This document shows positions 16,057 to 24,838 of a stretch of DNA of 59,119 nt, one piece after another; position 1 is the first letter of the stretch; each line of letters begins with the position of its first letter. This stretch comes from Prevotellaceae bacterium UBA4332. GTDB lineage: Bacteria > Bacteroidota > Bacteroidia > Bacteroidales > Bacteroidaceae. The notes beneath the pieces are model-generated. The model was not told where the DNA came from and did not search any database. It saw only the letters and a list, made by a program, of their open reading frames with translations. Location of the stretch: NCBI GenBank assembly GCA_002394365.1, contig DGTQ01000010.1:1-59119 (forward strand). Direction: 5' to 3'. The translations under genes and the position numbers were made by a program.

Positions 16057-17324
16057 GTTTTACTTATTTCACAAAGTCTCGACAGTAATTTATCCTGCCA
16101 CCATCTGCCATCCATCACAGGACACTGATTATTCAGTATGGCAAATATAATAAGGTGACCGTCTTCTGTATAGAAATATCCAGCAAGCGAACTTACACCA
16201 CCTTCCCTTGTCAAGGTTCCAGTCTTTGCCTTAATCTTGCCTTTCACGCTGGGTGCATAGAGACGGTCGTACAGCGTACCGTCAGTGCCTGATGTAGGAA
16301 GTCCGTTGTTTACTTCCCTGAACATATTTTTCTTTTTATAGACATAGTTTAGAAGATTTACGAGCAGTCTTGCTGTCAGCTTATCATCAGGACATAGTCC
16401 GCATCCATCTTCTATCCTACAAGAAGCATCCGCATCCATCTTCAACTCCTTTTCCACAAAATCCCTCAACGACAAGCAACCGTTATTTCTAAAGTTGCCG
16501 TTCTTGTTTTTTGTATAGCCAAGGGGATATAGCAGTGCCTCTGCATTTATGTTTGATGAATTTTTCAGTGCCTTGTTTATTGATCTGCACAAAGGGGTGC
16601 GTATCTCGCCTATTTGTTTTGATTTGCTGTACCTAAGCCTGCCATATACTATGTCATCTTTCTTCACCTTTATTCCAAGCCTTGAAAGAGCATAAATCAT
16701 CTCTGTACGTAGCTTTGCACCTCCCGACAATGGCAAACCTAAATACCTGGTGCGCAAATCGCCTATTGTCCAGTGCTCCTCATGATCCATTCTTGTGTAC
16801 ACTGCCATGTCGAGCACCACTTTGCCCTCTATTTTCTTTATACCCATAGTATTCAGGGCTTCTGTCAACTTATATAGACTGTCACAATTAAAAAATGGGT
16901 CAAACTGTGTTTTCAAGGTTACATCGCCATTTAGCGTTCCATCTTCCACCTTTCCCGATACATACAAGCGTGTCTTATGCACGTTGGCACGTCCCAGCTT
17001 GTTCAGTGTAGCTACAGAGGTCAGGAGTTTCATACACGATGCTGGACTCATCAGCGAGTCTTCATTTAGGCTATACACTTCTTTTTGTGCAGTAGCATCA
17101 TACACCATCAAGCCTAATTTTCCTATGGCAGGCGTCTTGGTTACAAAGGAGTCTATCGTGTTTCTCAGGTTTTCGTCTATCTGTATCTCCTCAATCTCTT
17201 TTTTTCCGACTGACGAACTATCGCCCCTACTCCAGCAAGCGTGGACAGTAAGGGCGATAATGATAATTAGTAATAGCACAGCAGGTATAAGAACCTTCTT
17301 TACTATATTTTTGTTAGCAAACAT
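16035..17324 (-). CDS. dacB: D-alanyl-D-alanine carboxypeptidase/endopeptidase (PBP4 type, S13)
   Basis: Trims or cross-cuts peptidoglycan peptides in the periplasm. 429 aa, slightly short for PBP4. An N-terminal hydrophobic signal/anchor (about residues 10-30) is followed by the penicillin-binding motifs: SCMK (Ser96 nucleophile, Lys99), SSN in NSSNINAEAL, and KTG in KAKTGTLTREGG. The stop codon lies within the terminator of the convergent tRNA-fMet. It is 28 bp downstream of the rubrerythrin gene on the same strand. Confidence 0.92.
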   Translation of the reverse strand: MFANKNIVKKVLIPAVLLLIIIIALTVHACWSRGDSSSVGKKEIEEIQIDENLRNTIDSFVTKTPAIGKLGLMVYDATAQKEVYSLNEDSLMSPASCMKLLTSVATLNKLGRANVHKTRLYVSGKVEDGTLNGDVTLKTQFDPFFNCDSLYKLTEALNTMGIKKIEGKVVLDMAVYTRMDHEEHWTIGDLRTRYLGLPLSGGAKLRTEMIYALSRLGIKVKKDDIVYGRLRYSKSKQIGEIRTPLCRSINKALKNSSNINAEALLYPLGYTKNKNGNFRNNGCLSLRDFVEKELKMDADASCRIEDGCGLCPDDKLTARLLVNLLNYVYKKKNMFREVNNGLPTSGTDGTLYDRLYAPSVKGKIKAKTGTLTREGGVSSLAGYFYTEDGHLIIFAILNNQCPVMDGRWWQDKLLSRLCEISKTKKGNPS

Positions 17325-17352
17325 CTATGTGTTTTTTCTGTATTTTTCTTTT

Positions 17353-17910
17353 TTACTTGAAGTAACGGTTGTAGAGACCTTCAAAGCCCTTGCCGTGACG
17401 AGCCTCGTCCTTTGCCATCTCATGAACGGTATCGTGAATAGCATCCCAGCCCTTATCCTTTGCGTTCTTGGCAATACGATACTTGTCCTCACAGGCACCA
17501 GCCTCTGCGTTCATGCGTTTCTCGAGGTTTGTCTTTGTATCCCATACGCAGTCGCCAAGAAGCTCACAGAACTTGGCTGCATGTTCTGCCTCTTCCCATG
17601 CGTAGCGCTTGAAAGCTTCTGCTATCTCAGGGTAGCCTTCACGGTCTGCCTGACGAGACATTGCCAAATACTGACCAGCCTCAGAACACTCGCCCATCCA
17701 GTGAGCATTGAGATCCTTGCGCATCTCCTCGTCGATGCCGTAATCGTTGGCTATACCAATGACGTGTTCCTGAACAAACTGCAGAGCACCAGTATTCTCC
17801 TCGAGTTCCTTAAACTTTGATGCAGGAACTTTACACTGAGGACACTGTGCTGGTGGTTCGGTACCTTCGTAAATATATCCACAAACGGTACAAATAAATT
17901 TCTTCTTCAT
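17353..17910 (-). CDS. Reverse rubrerythrin (N-terminal rubredoxin domain)
   Basis: Peroxide-reducing di-iron protein for oxidative stress defence in anaerobes. 185 aa. The rubredoxin domain comes first (residues 1-36: CTVCGYIYEG ... CPQCKVP, four Cys ligands). The ferritin-like domain follows, with Glu/His ligands in the WMGECSEAGQY, WEEAEHAAKF, RMNAEAGACEDKY and KDEARHGKGF helices. Domain order is reversed relative to classical rubrerythrin. It has its own promoter (17976-18007). The oxidative-stress role matches the obligate-anaerobe context of the Bat operon. Confidence 0.93.
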   Translation of the reverse strand: MKKKFICTVCGYIYEGTEPPAQCPQCKVPASKFKELEENTGALQFVQEHVIGIANDYGIDEEMRKDLNAHWMGECSEAGQYLAMSRQADREGYPEIAEAFKRYAWEEAEHAAKFCELLGDCVWDTKTNLEKRMNAEAGACEDKYRIAKNAKDKGWDAIHDTVHEMAKDEARHGKGFEGLYNRYFK

Positions 17911-17975
17911 AATGTTTTTGTGAATTTAGATTTTGTTTTTGTTGTTATAAAGCCTTTCTTTTGCTTATCGGTTAG

Positions 17976-18007
17976 CAAATTTAAGGAATATATTTCATTG
18001 TGGCAAG
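17976..18007 (-). promoter_or_regulatory. Rubrerythrin promoter
   Basis: Minus-strand TAAATTTG (17976-17983), 20-bp spacer, CTTG (18004-18007), about 65 bp upstream of the ATG. Confidence 0.6.
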
Positions 18008-18069
18008 AAAAGAGTTTCTTTTTTTATTTATTTAACTAAACAATACGGAACGGATTGTTCATAATTTAG

Positions 18070-18077
18070 TAACTTTG
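18070..18077 (+). promoter_or_regulatory. tRNA-Ser-truA promoter (-7 box)
   Basis: TAACTTTG, 12 bp before the tRNA. The -33 region is weak. No other promoter is seen before truA. Confidence 0.6.
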
Positions 18078-18089
18078 CATGCGTTTATT

Positions 18090-18181
18090 GGAAGATTGGC
18101 AGAGTGACCGAATGCGCTGGACTCGAAATCCGGTATACCCCTTACAGGGTATCGGGGGTTTGAATCCCTCATCTTCCGCCA
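18090..18181 (+). tRNA. tRNA-Ser (CGA)
   Basis: Acceptor GGAAGAT pairs with ATCTTCC, discriminator G, CCA encoded (18179-18181). Anticodon loop CTCGAAA gives CGA. A long variable arm (TATACCCCTTACAGGGTAT) is typical of class II tRNA-Ser. truA begins 26 bp after CCA, in the same direction. Confidence 0.95.
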
Positions 18182-18207
18182 AATATCCCTAAAAGATAAA
18201 GAAACTT

Positions 18208-18927
18208 GTGCGTTACTTCGTTCATTTGGCATACGATGGCACACGCTACCACGGATGGCAGATTCAGCCCAATGGCATCAGCGTGGAGGGCGAGATAGAA
18301 CGCTGTCTCTCTACCCTGCTCCGCCAGCCTATCGACATAATGGGTGCAGGGCGCACTGATGCTGGAGTGCATGCTCGCCACATGGTAGCACACTTTGACT
18401 ATGACTCCTCTGTTGACAACCTCGTTTATAGGCTCAATAGAATTCTTCCACCCGATATTACTGTTTATAAGATAGAGCCTGTTTCTCCTGACATGCACGC
18501 TCGCTTCTCTGCTACCTCGCGCACGTATCATTATTATATACACACGCAGAAATCTCCATTTTCACGAAATTATTCCTGGTACTGCCATTATGACCTCGAT
18601 TTTCCTCTCATGAATGAGGCTGCATCCTTGCTTCTTAAGTACAGTGATTTTGCTTCCTTCTGCAAGAGCCACACCGATGTCAAGACCACCCTGTGCAAGG
18701 TGACGGAAGCTAAGTTCTACGAAAACGAAGACTCATACTACTTCCGCATTACTGCCAACCGTTTTCTGCGCAACATGGTGCGAGCCATTGTCGGCACCCT
18801 CGTTGATGTTGGTCGTCATCGCATCTCTCTCGAGGAGTTTCAACATATCATAGAGCAGGGCAAACGCACCAATGCTGGAGAGTCTATGCCTGCCCATGCC
18901 CTTTTTCTCGAAAAAATCGAGTACTGA
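18208..18927 (+). CDS. truA: tRNA pseudouridine synthase A
   Basis: Makes pseudouridine at positions 38-40 of tRNA anticodon stems. 239 aa. The catalytic Asp lies in GAGRTDAGVHARH. The LAYDGTRYHGWQIQPNG start and the late RFLRNMVRAIVGTLVDVG are conserved. It starts with GTG at 18208, which gives the standard N-terminus (MRYFVHLAYDG). It lies directly behind tRNA-Ser with no room for a separate promoter, so the tRNA and its modifying enzyme are probably cotranscribed. Confidence 0.95.
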   Translation: MRYFVHLAYDGTRYHGWQIQPNGISVEGEIERCLSTLLRQPIDIMGAGRTDAGVHARHMVAHFDYDSSVDNLVYRLNRILPPDITVYKIEPVSPDMHARFSATSRTYHYYIHTQKSPFSRNYSWYCHYDLDFPLMNEAASLLLKYSDFASFCKSHTDVKTTLCKVTEAKFYENEDSYYFRITANRFLRNMVRAIVGTLVDVGRHRISLEEFQHIIEQGKRTNAGESMPAHALFLEKIEY

Positions 18928-19006
18928 TTCGTTAAAACTTGTAAATAAAAACAAGTTACTCAATAGAAAAATAGAACATCTTTATTCTTATTACGACAAA
19001 AGTTTA

Positions 19007-19014
19007 TATCTTTG
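19007..19014 (+). promoter_or_regulatory. -7 box upstream of the acyl ligase gene
   Basis: TATCTTTG, 57 bp before the ATG. The -33 region is only TTTA at the expected distance. Confidence 0.5.
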
Positions 19015-19071
19015 CGTCACATTATTTTTACAATTTACAAAAGATATTCGTTTTAGTGTCAAAGATATACA

Positions 19072-21600
19072 ATGATTAAGGAATCCGACAAAATTGCTAT
19101 CATTTCTGGTGAAGACAACATTACCTACAACCAACTTATCCAGAATGTTACTTCTATTGCAAAATTCCTGCCTGTAGCCGATGGTGGAAAGTGCATTATC
19201 TTCAGCGAGAACCGAACCGAGTGGATATACACCCTCTTTGCTGTTTGGCAAAAGCGTGGCATAGTGGTGCCCGTTGATGCCACCTCTACAGTTTCCGACC
19301 TTGCCTATATCCTCAACGATTGTCAGCCCGAGTGTCTTGTTACTTCTGCCGCCAACCTTCTTACTACTCAGGAGGCCATCAAGTCATCTGGTGTAAATAC
19401 CAAGGTTGTATCCATTGAGGAATATTATTCCCACTACGATAGCAATGTCGATACTTTTGCCGAGAATTACGAACCCAATCTATCGGCTATCGCCCTTATC
19501 TGCTATACCTCTGGCACTACAGGTTCGCCAAAGGGAGTAATGCTATCTTACGAAAATCTCTTTGCCAACATCAGGGCAGTATCAGACGAGGTACCCATCT
19601 TCAATGCCTCGCGTCGCACTATGGTACTCCTGCCCCTCCACCATATCCTGCCCCTCATGGGCACAGCCGTAGCACCTATCCTCAAGGGTGGTGGCATTGC
19701 CATCTGCCCCAGCCTCTCGGCTCCTGACATCATGGACACACTCTGCCGAGGCAAGATAGCCATCTTCGTTGGCGTGCCACGCCTTTGGCAGACACTCTAT
19801 AACGGCATCAAGAAAAAGATAGACGAAAAATGGATTACACGCCAACTCTTTGCCCTCTGCAAGAAGGCTAACAATCGCACCCTTTCGCGTCTCATCTTCA
19901 GTAGCGTCAGAAAGAAAATGGGCGGACATCTTGACTACTGCGTCAGTGGTGGTGCTGCCCTTGACCGTGAAATAGGCGAAGGACTGCGTACACTTGGTCT
20001 TGACGTGCTCGAGGGTTATGGCATGACCGAGACGGCACCAATCATTGCCTTCACCCGTCCTGGCGACATTATTCCTGGTTGCGTAGGTCTCCCATTACCA
20101 TCCGTAGAGTGCAAACTCGTCAACGGTGAACTCTGCGCCAAGGGCCCTAACGTCATGGTGGGCTACTACAAACGTCCGGAAGAAACAAAAGCCGTCATCG
20201 ACAACGAGGGTTTCATCCACACGGGCGACCTTGCACGCTTCGATGAGGCAGGACGTGTCTATATCACTGGCAGAAGCAAGGAAATCATCGTCCTTTCAAA
20301 TGGCAAGAACGTACAACCAGCCGAGATAGAGTTCCAGCTCGAAAAGTACGATACACTCGTCAAGGAAGTTGCCGTAACCGAGAAGAACGACATGCTTTTG
20401 GCTATCATCGTGCCCCAGAACCCATCCATCACAGAGGACGAACTAAAGACACTCGTCATTCAGCCCTACAACAAGACTGTCGAGAATTACAAGAAGATAA
20501 TGAACATCTTCATCTACAATGGCGACCTGCCACGCACAAAGCTCGACAAGCTGCAGCGATTCAAACTCAAGGACATTCTTAACAACAACCTTAACGATAC
20601 CCCTGACGACAACAAGCAGGAAGAGAATGTAAGCGTTAGCGTAAAGAAAGAGCTTCGCATCATAATGGATTATATCGAGGCAGAAAAGAAAGTCAGCGTC
20701 AAGCCTACCGACCATGTCGAGACCGACCTCGCCTTCGACTCCCTCGACCGTGTCAGTCTGCAGGGCTTCATCGAGCAGACTTTTGGCATGACTATCAATG
20801 CCGACACTATGTCAGACTACAAAGACCTGCAAGCTCTTGCCGACAAGATAGCCGAAGGTCATACACGTCTCGAAGTAGAAAAAATCGATTGGCACAAGAT
20901 ACTGACTAACGATAACGATAACGGGAACTCTCAAACCTCAAACCACCGCTCCAACTTATTGGCTTGCCAGAGCAATAAACCTCAAACCTTGCAGCTCCCC
21001 ACCGCAAGCTTTACTCATGTGCTCTACGAGAAAATATTCAAGGCGTTTTTCAAGACCTACAACCGCATGACCATCAAGGGTGCGGAGAATATACCTGCCA
21101 CAGGTCCTTTCATCCTTGCCCCAAACCATCAGAGCTATCTCGATGCACCCATCGCCATGGCAGGAGTACCTGACGAGCAGATTAACGACATCTATTTCTA
21201 TGCCACTGAGGAGCACGTTCAGGGCAGATTCCTTCGTTTCATGGCAAACCGTCACAACATTATCCTCATGGAGAACCGCAACCTCAAGAACTCTATCCTG
21301 AAGCTCTCCAAGGTACTACGTGCTGGCAAGAGCATCATGATATTCCCCGAAGGCACACGCACCCACACAGGCAACCTCGGCACTTTCAAGAAGACCTTCG
21401 CCATACTCTCCAAGGAACTCAATGTGCCCATCGTGCCAGTACGCATCACAGGTGCCTATCGCATGCTCAAGCGTGGTTCACGCTTCATACAGCCACGTCA
21501 CGTACAGGTGGAGTATCTTCCAGCAGTAATGCCCAACTCCTCCCTCACCTATGACGAAATCACCCAGATAGTAAAATCACGCATCCAGGGGGAGGCATAA
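19072..21600 (+). CDS. Three-domain acyl-activating enzyme/ACP/acyltransferase
   Basis: 842 aa in three parts. Residues about 1-500: AMP-forming acyl ligase with YTSGTTGSPKGVMLSY, GYGMTETAP, HTGDLARFD and GRSKEIIVLSNGKN. Residues about 520-600: acyl carrier protein with the phosphopantetheine Ser in LAFDSLDRVSL. Residues about 650-842: PlsC-type 1-acylglycerol-3-phosphate acyltransferase with NHQSYLD (NHx4D) and FPEGTRTHTG. The combination resembles E. coli Aas but with an internal carrier. I infer that it activates a fatty acid, loads it on its own ACP and passes it to a lysophospholipid. The substrate is unknown. The linker (about 610-640) contains a fragment rich in Asn, Asp and Ser. Confidence 0.88.
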   Translation: MIKESDKIAIISGEDNITYNQLIQNVTSIAKFLPVADGGKCIIFSENRTEWIYTLFAVWQKRGIVVPVDATSTVSDLAYILNDCQPECLVTSAANLLTTQEAIKSSGVNTKVVSIEEYYSHYDSNVDTFAENYEPNLSAIALICYTSGTTGSPKGVMLSYENLFANIRAVSDEVPIFNASRRTMVLLPLHHILPLMGTAVAPILKGGGIAICPSLSAPDIMDTLCRGKIAIFVGVPRLWQTLYNGIKKKIDEKWITRQLFALCKKANNRTLSRLIFSSVRKKMGGHLDYCVSGGAALDREIGEGLRTLGLDVLEGYGMTETAPIIAFTRPGDIIPGCVGLPLPSVECKLVNGELCAKGPNVMVGYYKRPEETKAVIDNEGFIHTGDLARFDEAGRVYITGRSKEIIVLSNGKNVQPAEIEFQLEKYDTLVKEVAVTEKNDMLLAIIVPQNPSITEDELKTLVIQPYNKTVENYKKIMNIFIYNGDLPRTKLDKLQRFKLKDILNNNLNDTPDDNKQEENVSVSVKKELRIIMDYIEAEKKVSVKPTDHVETDLAFDSLDRVSLQGFIEQTFGMTINADTMSDYKDLQALADKIAEGHTRLEVEKIDWHKILTNDNDNGNSQTSNHRSNLLACQSNKPQTLQLPTASFTHVLYEKIFKAFFKTYNRMTIKGAENIPATGPFILAPNHQSYLDAPIAMAGVPDEQINDIYFYATEEHVQGRFLRFMANRHNIILMENRNLKNSILKLSKVLRAGKSIMIFPEGTRTHTGNLGTFKKTFAILSKELNVPIVPVRITGAYRMLKRGSRFIQPRHVQVEYLPAVMPNSSLTYDEITQIVKSRIQGEA

Positions 21601-21710
21601 TTCACAATTCACAGTTCATAGTTCACAGTTCATAGTTCACAGTTCATAGTTCACAGTTCATAGTTCACAGTTCATAATTACTAATTACTAATTGCTAATT
21701 ATTAATTATC
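21601..21710. repeat. 7-bp-period array
   Basis: CAGTTCA/TAGTTCA units (14-bp superunit) are followed by AATTACT/AATTGCT/AATTATT units. They fill the gap up to the ATG of the hemolysin III homologue. Confidence 0.8.
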
Positions 21711-22337
21711 ATGGCATTACCGCTTAAACAGGAACAAGGCAACACATGGACCCACCTTACAGGAGCCATCTTCGCACTATCTAGCATCTGGATGGTGTGG
21801 CCTGCCGTGCATGAAAGCTGGCAGATGGCATTTGGCGTTATTTTCTTTATCGTCGGCATGTTCCTCATGTTTCTCAGCAGCACCATCTACCACTGGGTAC
21901 ACCCCGGAGTGGCAAAGAACGTGTTGCGCAAGCTCGACCATATCAGCATCTACGTCATGATAGCCTGCTCCTACACTCCCATCTGCGTTGGTGTCGTAGG
22001 TGGCTGGATAGGCTGGACTGTCTTCGGACTCCAGTGGGCAGCAGTTCTCGGTGGCACTTTCTACAAGATTTTCGCCATGGGTAAATTCCCCAAACTCTCC
22101 CTTGCCATCTATCTTGTCATGGGTTGGAGCGTTCTGCTCGTTATCGAACCCGTCATGTCGCGTCTCTCGTGGCTTGCCATCAGTTTCCTCATATCCGAGG
22201 GCGTTTTCTATACCGCAGGCACCTATTTTTTCGCCCACGACAGCAAACCTCGCTTCCACGCCATCTGGCACGTCTTCGTGCTCCTTGGCGCCATCTCCCA
22301 CTGGAGTGTCGTCCTCTGCCTTATCAACAAATGGTAA
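21711..22337 (+). CDS. Hemolysin III family (PAQR-like) membrane protein
   Basis: 208 aa with seven hydrophobic segments. PAQR/YqfA hallmarks are SSTIYHW near residue 53, LDHISIYVMIACSYTPI (Asp-His) and the C-terminal FHAIWHVFVLLGAISHW histidines. Homologues are probable zinc-dependent membrane hydrolases. The name hemolysin reflects one early observation and should not be read as a toxin role. It is the last gene before an 890-bp noncoding stretch. Confidence 0.88.
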   Translation: MALPLKQEQGNTWTHLTGAIFALSSIWMVWPAVHESWQMAFGVIFFIVGMFLMFLSSTIYHWVHPGVAKNVLRKLDHISIYVMIACSYTPICVGVVGGWIGWTVFGLQWAAVLGGTFYKIFAMGKFPKLSLAIYLVMGWSVLLVIEPVMSRLSWLAISFLISEGVFYTAGTYFFAHDSKPRFHAIWHVFVLLGAISHWSVVLCLINKW

Positions 22338-22800
22338 CAAGTACCCAGATTTATATTTCGATATCTTGGATGAGCGCCGTTTCTTGATTTCTGTAACCAG
22401 CGTCGTGAAACACGACCCCGCTTACCTCCGCATTTCTTGCCATCCTCACGCCATGTTATCACAAATCACAGTATCACAGTTTTATTATGGGCATACCACA
22501 TCAGCTGCTGTGAGAGAAGAAAAGAATATGTTAAAATATTTTATATAATATATATATATTATATAATTTTCTTGTTTAGTGTTTTTACCTACCTCCCCAA
22601 AAAACTGTGATACTGTGATACTGTGACAAGGTCGTAATGGAAGAGTTAAAAACCCCGTCTGAGATTTTAATGTAGAGTGAAGGATTAAGAATGAAGGATA
22701 AAAATTACCATGTTTTTCTTCTCTGATTTTCCGCTGAAAAGTATAGTTTGTAACATATTGTATTTCAAATGTTTGCATACATAACAAAATATACAATCTC
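22338..22800. repeat. Repeat element B: inverted 8-bp word arrays around an AT-rich palindrome
   Basis: Left arm ATCACAG words (about 22458-22482). Right arm CTGTGATA three times with an 8-bp period (22605-22626), the reverse complement of the left. The centre is a TA-only palindrome (about 22541-22567). No gene is seen between 22338 and 23230. Confidence 0.75.
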
Positions 22801-22821
22801 AAAGCCTGCAACTTCCGCTTG

Positions 22822-22905
22822 CAGAACCATTAGTTCTGCGTGTAGAACCATTAGTTCTGCGTGTAGAACCACTGCCTCTGCATGTAGAACCAGTGCTTCT
22901 GCACG
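22822..22905. repeat. 21-bp palindromic-word array (copy 2)
   Basis: AGAACC starts at 22823, 22844, 22865 and 22886, an exact 21-bp period. Units are variants of AGAACCANTRNTTCTGC. It is open in a frame reading RTISSAC-type heptapeptides. Confidence 0.85.
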
Positions 22906-23011
22906 CTGCTTTTCTGCTCCCACTAAACCTTGTAGTTAAAAACCTCGCTGTTCTTGCGTGGTATCTGCCACATCCTTACCACTTCATGCAGCATCGCTCG
23001 CTTGTAAAAAC

Positions 23012-23046
23012 AAAAAAGCACCACCCTATTTTGGGGTAGTGCTTTT
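23012..23046 (-). terminator. Terminator, probably of guaA
   Basis: AAAGCAC-ACCC pairs with GGGT-GTGCTTT and has T runs on both sides. It lies about 185 bp after the guaA stop, inside the repeat region. Confidence 0.7.
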
Positions 23047-23066
23047 CTACATTCATTATACTTTTT

Positions 23067-23207
23067 TGCGCTCCTTACGGTGCTCAGGCGTTTCTGCTCC
23101 CCGAAAACGGGGTTGCTCTCCCCCGATAAACGGGGGAGATATGGAGGGGGTAATGAGTCTATTAAACCGAGAGGGGTTAAAAGACCATTGACACAGCTCG
23201 GAGTCTA
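23067..23207. repeat. Dispersed block, inverted copy of 325-420
   Basis: The reverse complement carries the 325-420 words in the same order, plus an insert containing a CCCCCG-ATAAA-CGGGGG hairpin. It directly abuts the guaA 3' end. Confidence 0.75.
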
Positions 23208-23230
23208 CCTTATACTTTATACTTCAACCA

Positions 23231-24838
23231 TTACTCCCACTCGATTGTTGCTGGTGGTTTTGAGGATACATCGTAGCAGACGCGGTTGATGCCTTTCACC
23301 TCGCGAATGATGCGGTTGGAGACGTCAGCAAGGAAGTCGTAAGGCAACTGAGCCCAGTCGGCTGTCATAGCGTCGGAAGAGGTGACAGCACGCAGGGCAA
23401 CGGGATTTTCGTAGGTGCGCTCATCGCCCATAACGCCTACCGACTTCACATCAGAGAGCAAGATGGCACCTGCTTGCCATATCTGGTCGTAGAGACTTAC
23501 CTCTATCTCGCCGTCCTTCATGTTGGCTGGCACTCCTGCTGCAAGCACTCTGCGTGCTTCTTCGCCTGAGAGCTTGGTCTTGTAGTTGCGAAGCCCCTGT
23601 ATGAAGATATCGTCGGCATCCTGCAAGACACGCACTTTCTCTGGAGTGATGTCGCCAAGGATACGCACAGCAAGACCAGGTCCTGGGAAAGGATGACGAG
23701 TGATGAGATGCTCAGGCATACCCATTGAGCGACCTACCCTGCGCACTTCGTCCTTGAAGAGCCACTTGAGAGGTTCGCAGAGCTTGAGTCCCATCTTCTC
23801 GGGCAATCCGCCCACGTTGTGGTGACTCTTTATTACCTTACCCGTGATGTTGAGCGACTCGATACGGTCTGGGTAGATAGTACCCTGAGCGAGCCATTTA
23901 GCACCCTCTATCTTCTTGGCTTCTGCCTCGAATACGTCGATGAAGCCAGCACCAATTATCTTACGCTTCTTCTCGGGTTCAGAGACGCCTGCCAGCTCAC
24001 GATAGAATTTCTCTGAGGCGTCAACACCTCTCACGTTCAGTCCGAGGCACTCATAGTCGCGAAGCACGTCAGTAAACTCATTCTTACGCAAGAGACCATT
24101 ATTGACGAATATACAGGTAAGGTTGTCGCCGATTGCCTTGTTGAGCAACACAGCTGCCACGCTGGAATCAACACCACCCGAGAGTCCGAGGATAACCTTG
24201 TCATTACCCACCTGCTCGCGAAGTTCCTTGACAGTTTGCTCTACGAAACTGTTTGGCGACCAGTCCTGCTTGCCTCCGCAGATGTCAACGACAAAGTTTT
24301 TGAGAAGCTGTGTGCCATCGATGGAATGGAACACTTCGGGATGATACTGCACACCCCAAATCTTCTCATTATTAGCAGCATAGGCAGCAAATTTTACAGT
24401 AGAAGTTGAAGCTATGCAGCGGAAGCCCTCTGGGAGTTTGGTGATGGTATCACCATGGGACATCCACACCTGAGAGTTGGGTGCAAACCCCTTGAGCAGA
24501 GGGTTACCCTCCTCCATGTATTCGAGGTTGGCACGACCGTATTCGCGTGTGCCTTCAGGCTCTACGTTGCCTCCAAATGTGTATGCCATGAGCTGAGCCC
24601 CGTAGCAGATTCCTAGTATTGGGTATTTGCCTCTTATCTGGTCGAAATCCAGCTTGAAAGCTCGCTCCTCATATACGGAGTAAGGTGAGCCACTGAGGAT
24701 GACACCGATAACATCGGGGTCATCTTGCGGAAATTTGTTGTATGGCATGATTTCGCAGAACGTGTTGAGTTCTCTGACTCTGCGGCCTATGAGCTGCGTT
24801 GTCTGCGAGCCAAAATCCAGTATTATTATCTTTTGCAT
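23231..24838 (-). CDS. guaA: GMP synthase (glutamine-hydrolysing)
   Basis: Converts XMP to GMP using glutamine. 535 aa. The N-terminal class I glutamine amidotransferase has the catalytic Cys in GICYGAQ (about residue 78) and the YHPEVFHS His/Glu pair. The ATP pyrophosphatase P-loop is GLSGGVDSSV (about 220). The C-terminal dimerisation domain ends SSKPPATIEWE. Its ATG shares one base with the stop codon of the upstream nucleotidyltransferase (TAATG), so translation is coupled. Confidence 0.97.
   Translation of the reverse strand: MQKIIILDFGSQTTQLIGRRVRELNTFCEIMPYNKFPQDDPDVIGVILSGSPYSVYEERAFKLDFDQIRGKYPILGICYGAQLMAYTFGGNVEPEGTREYGRANLEYMEEGNPLLKGFAPNSQVWMSHGDTITKLPEGFRCIASTSTVKFAAYAANNEKIWGVQYHPEVFHSIDGTQLLKNFVVDICGGKQDWSPNSFVEQTVKELREQVGNDKVILGLSGGVDSSVAAVLLNKAIGDNLTCIFVNNGLLRKNEFTDVLRDYECLGLNVRGVDASEKFYRELAGVSEPEKKRKIIGAGFIDVFEAEAKKIEGAKWLAQGTIYPDRIESLNITGKVIKSHHNVGGLPEKMGLKLCEPLKWLFKDEVRRVGRSMGMPEHLITRHPFPGPGLAVRILGDITPEKVRVLQDADDIFIQGLRNYKTKLSGEEARRVLAAGVPANMKDGEIEVSLYDQIWQAGAILLSDVKSVGVMGDERTYENPVALRAVTSSDAMTADWAQLPYDFLADVSNRIIREVKGINRVCYDVSSKPPATIEWE

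Noticed and set aside
18059..18244. Minus-strand 61-aa frame over tRNA-Ser
   Set aside because: Antisense of the tRNA and of the truA start.
21711..22337. Hemolysin or toxin role for the hemolysin III homologue
   Set aside because: PAQR-family membrane protein; the name is historical.
22755..22800. Relic gene between the hemolysin III homologue and guaA
   Set aside because: No recognisable protein similarity in any frame; only repeats and low-complexity DNA are visible.
22822..22905. CRISPR array
   Set aside because: Period of 21 bp with no separate spacers, units themselves palindromic, no cas genes in the window.
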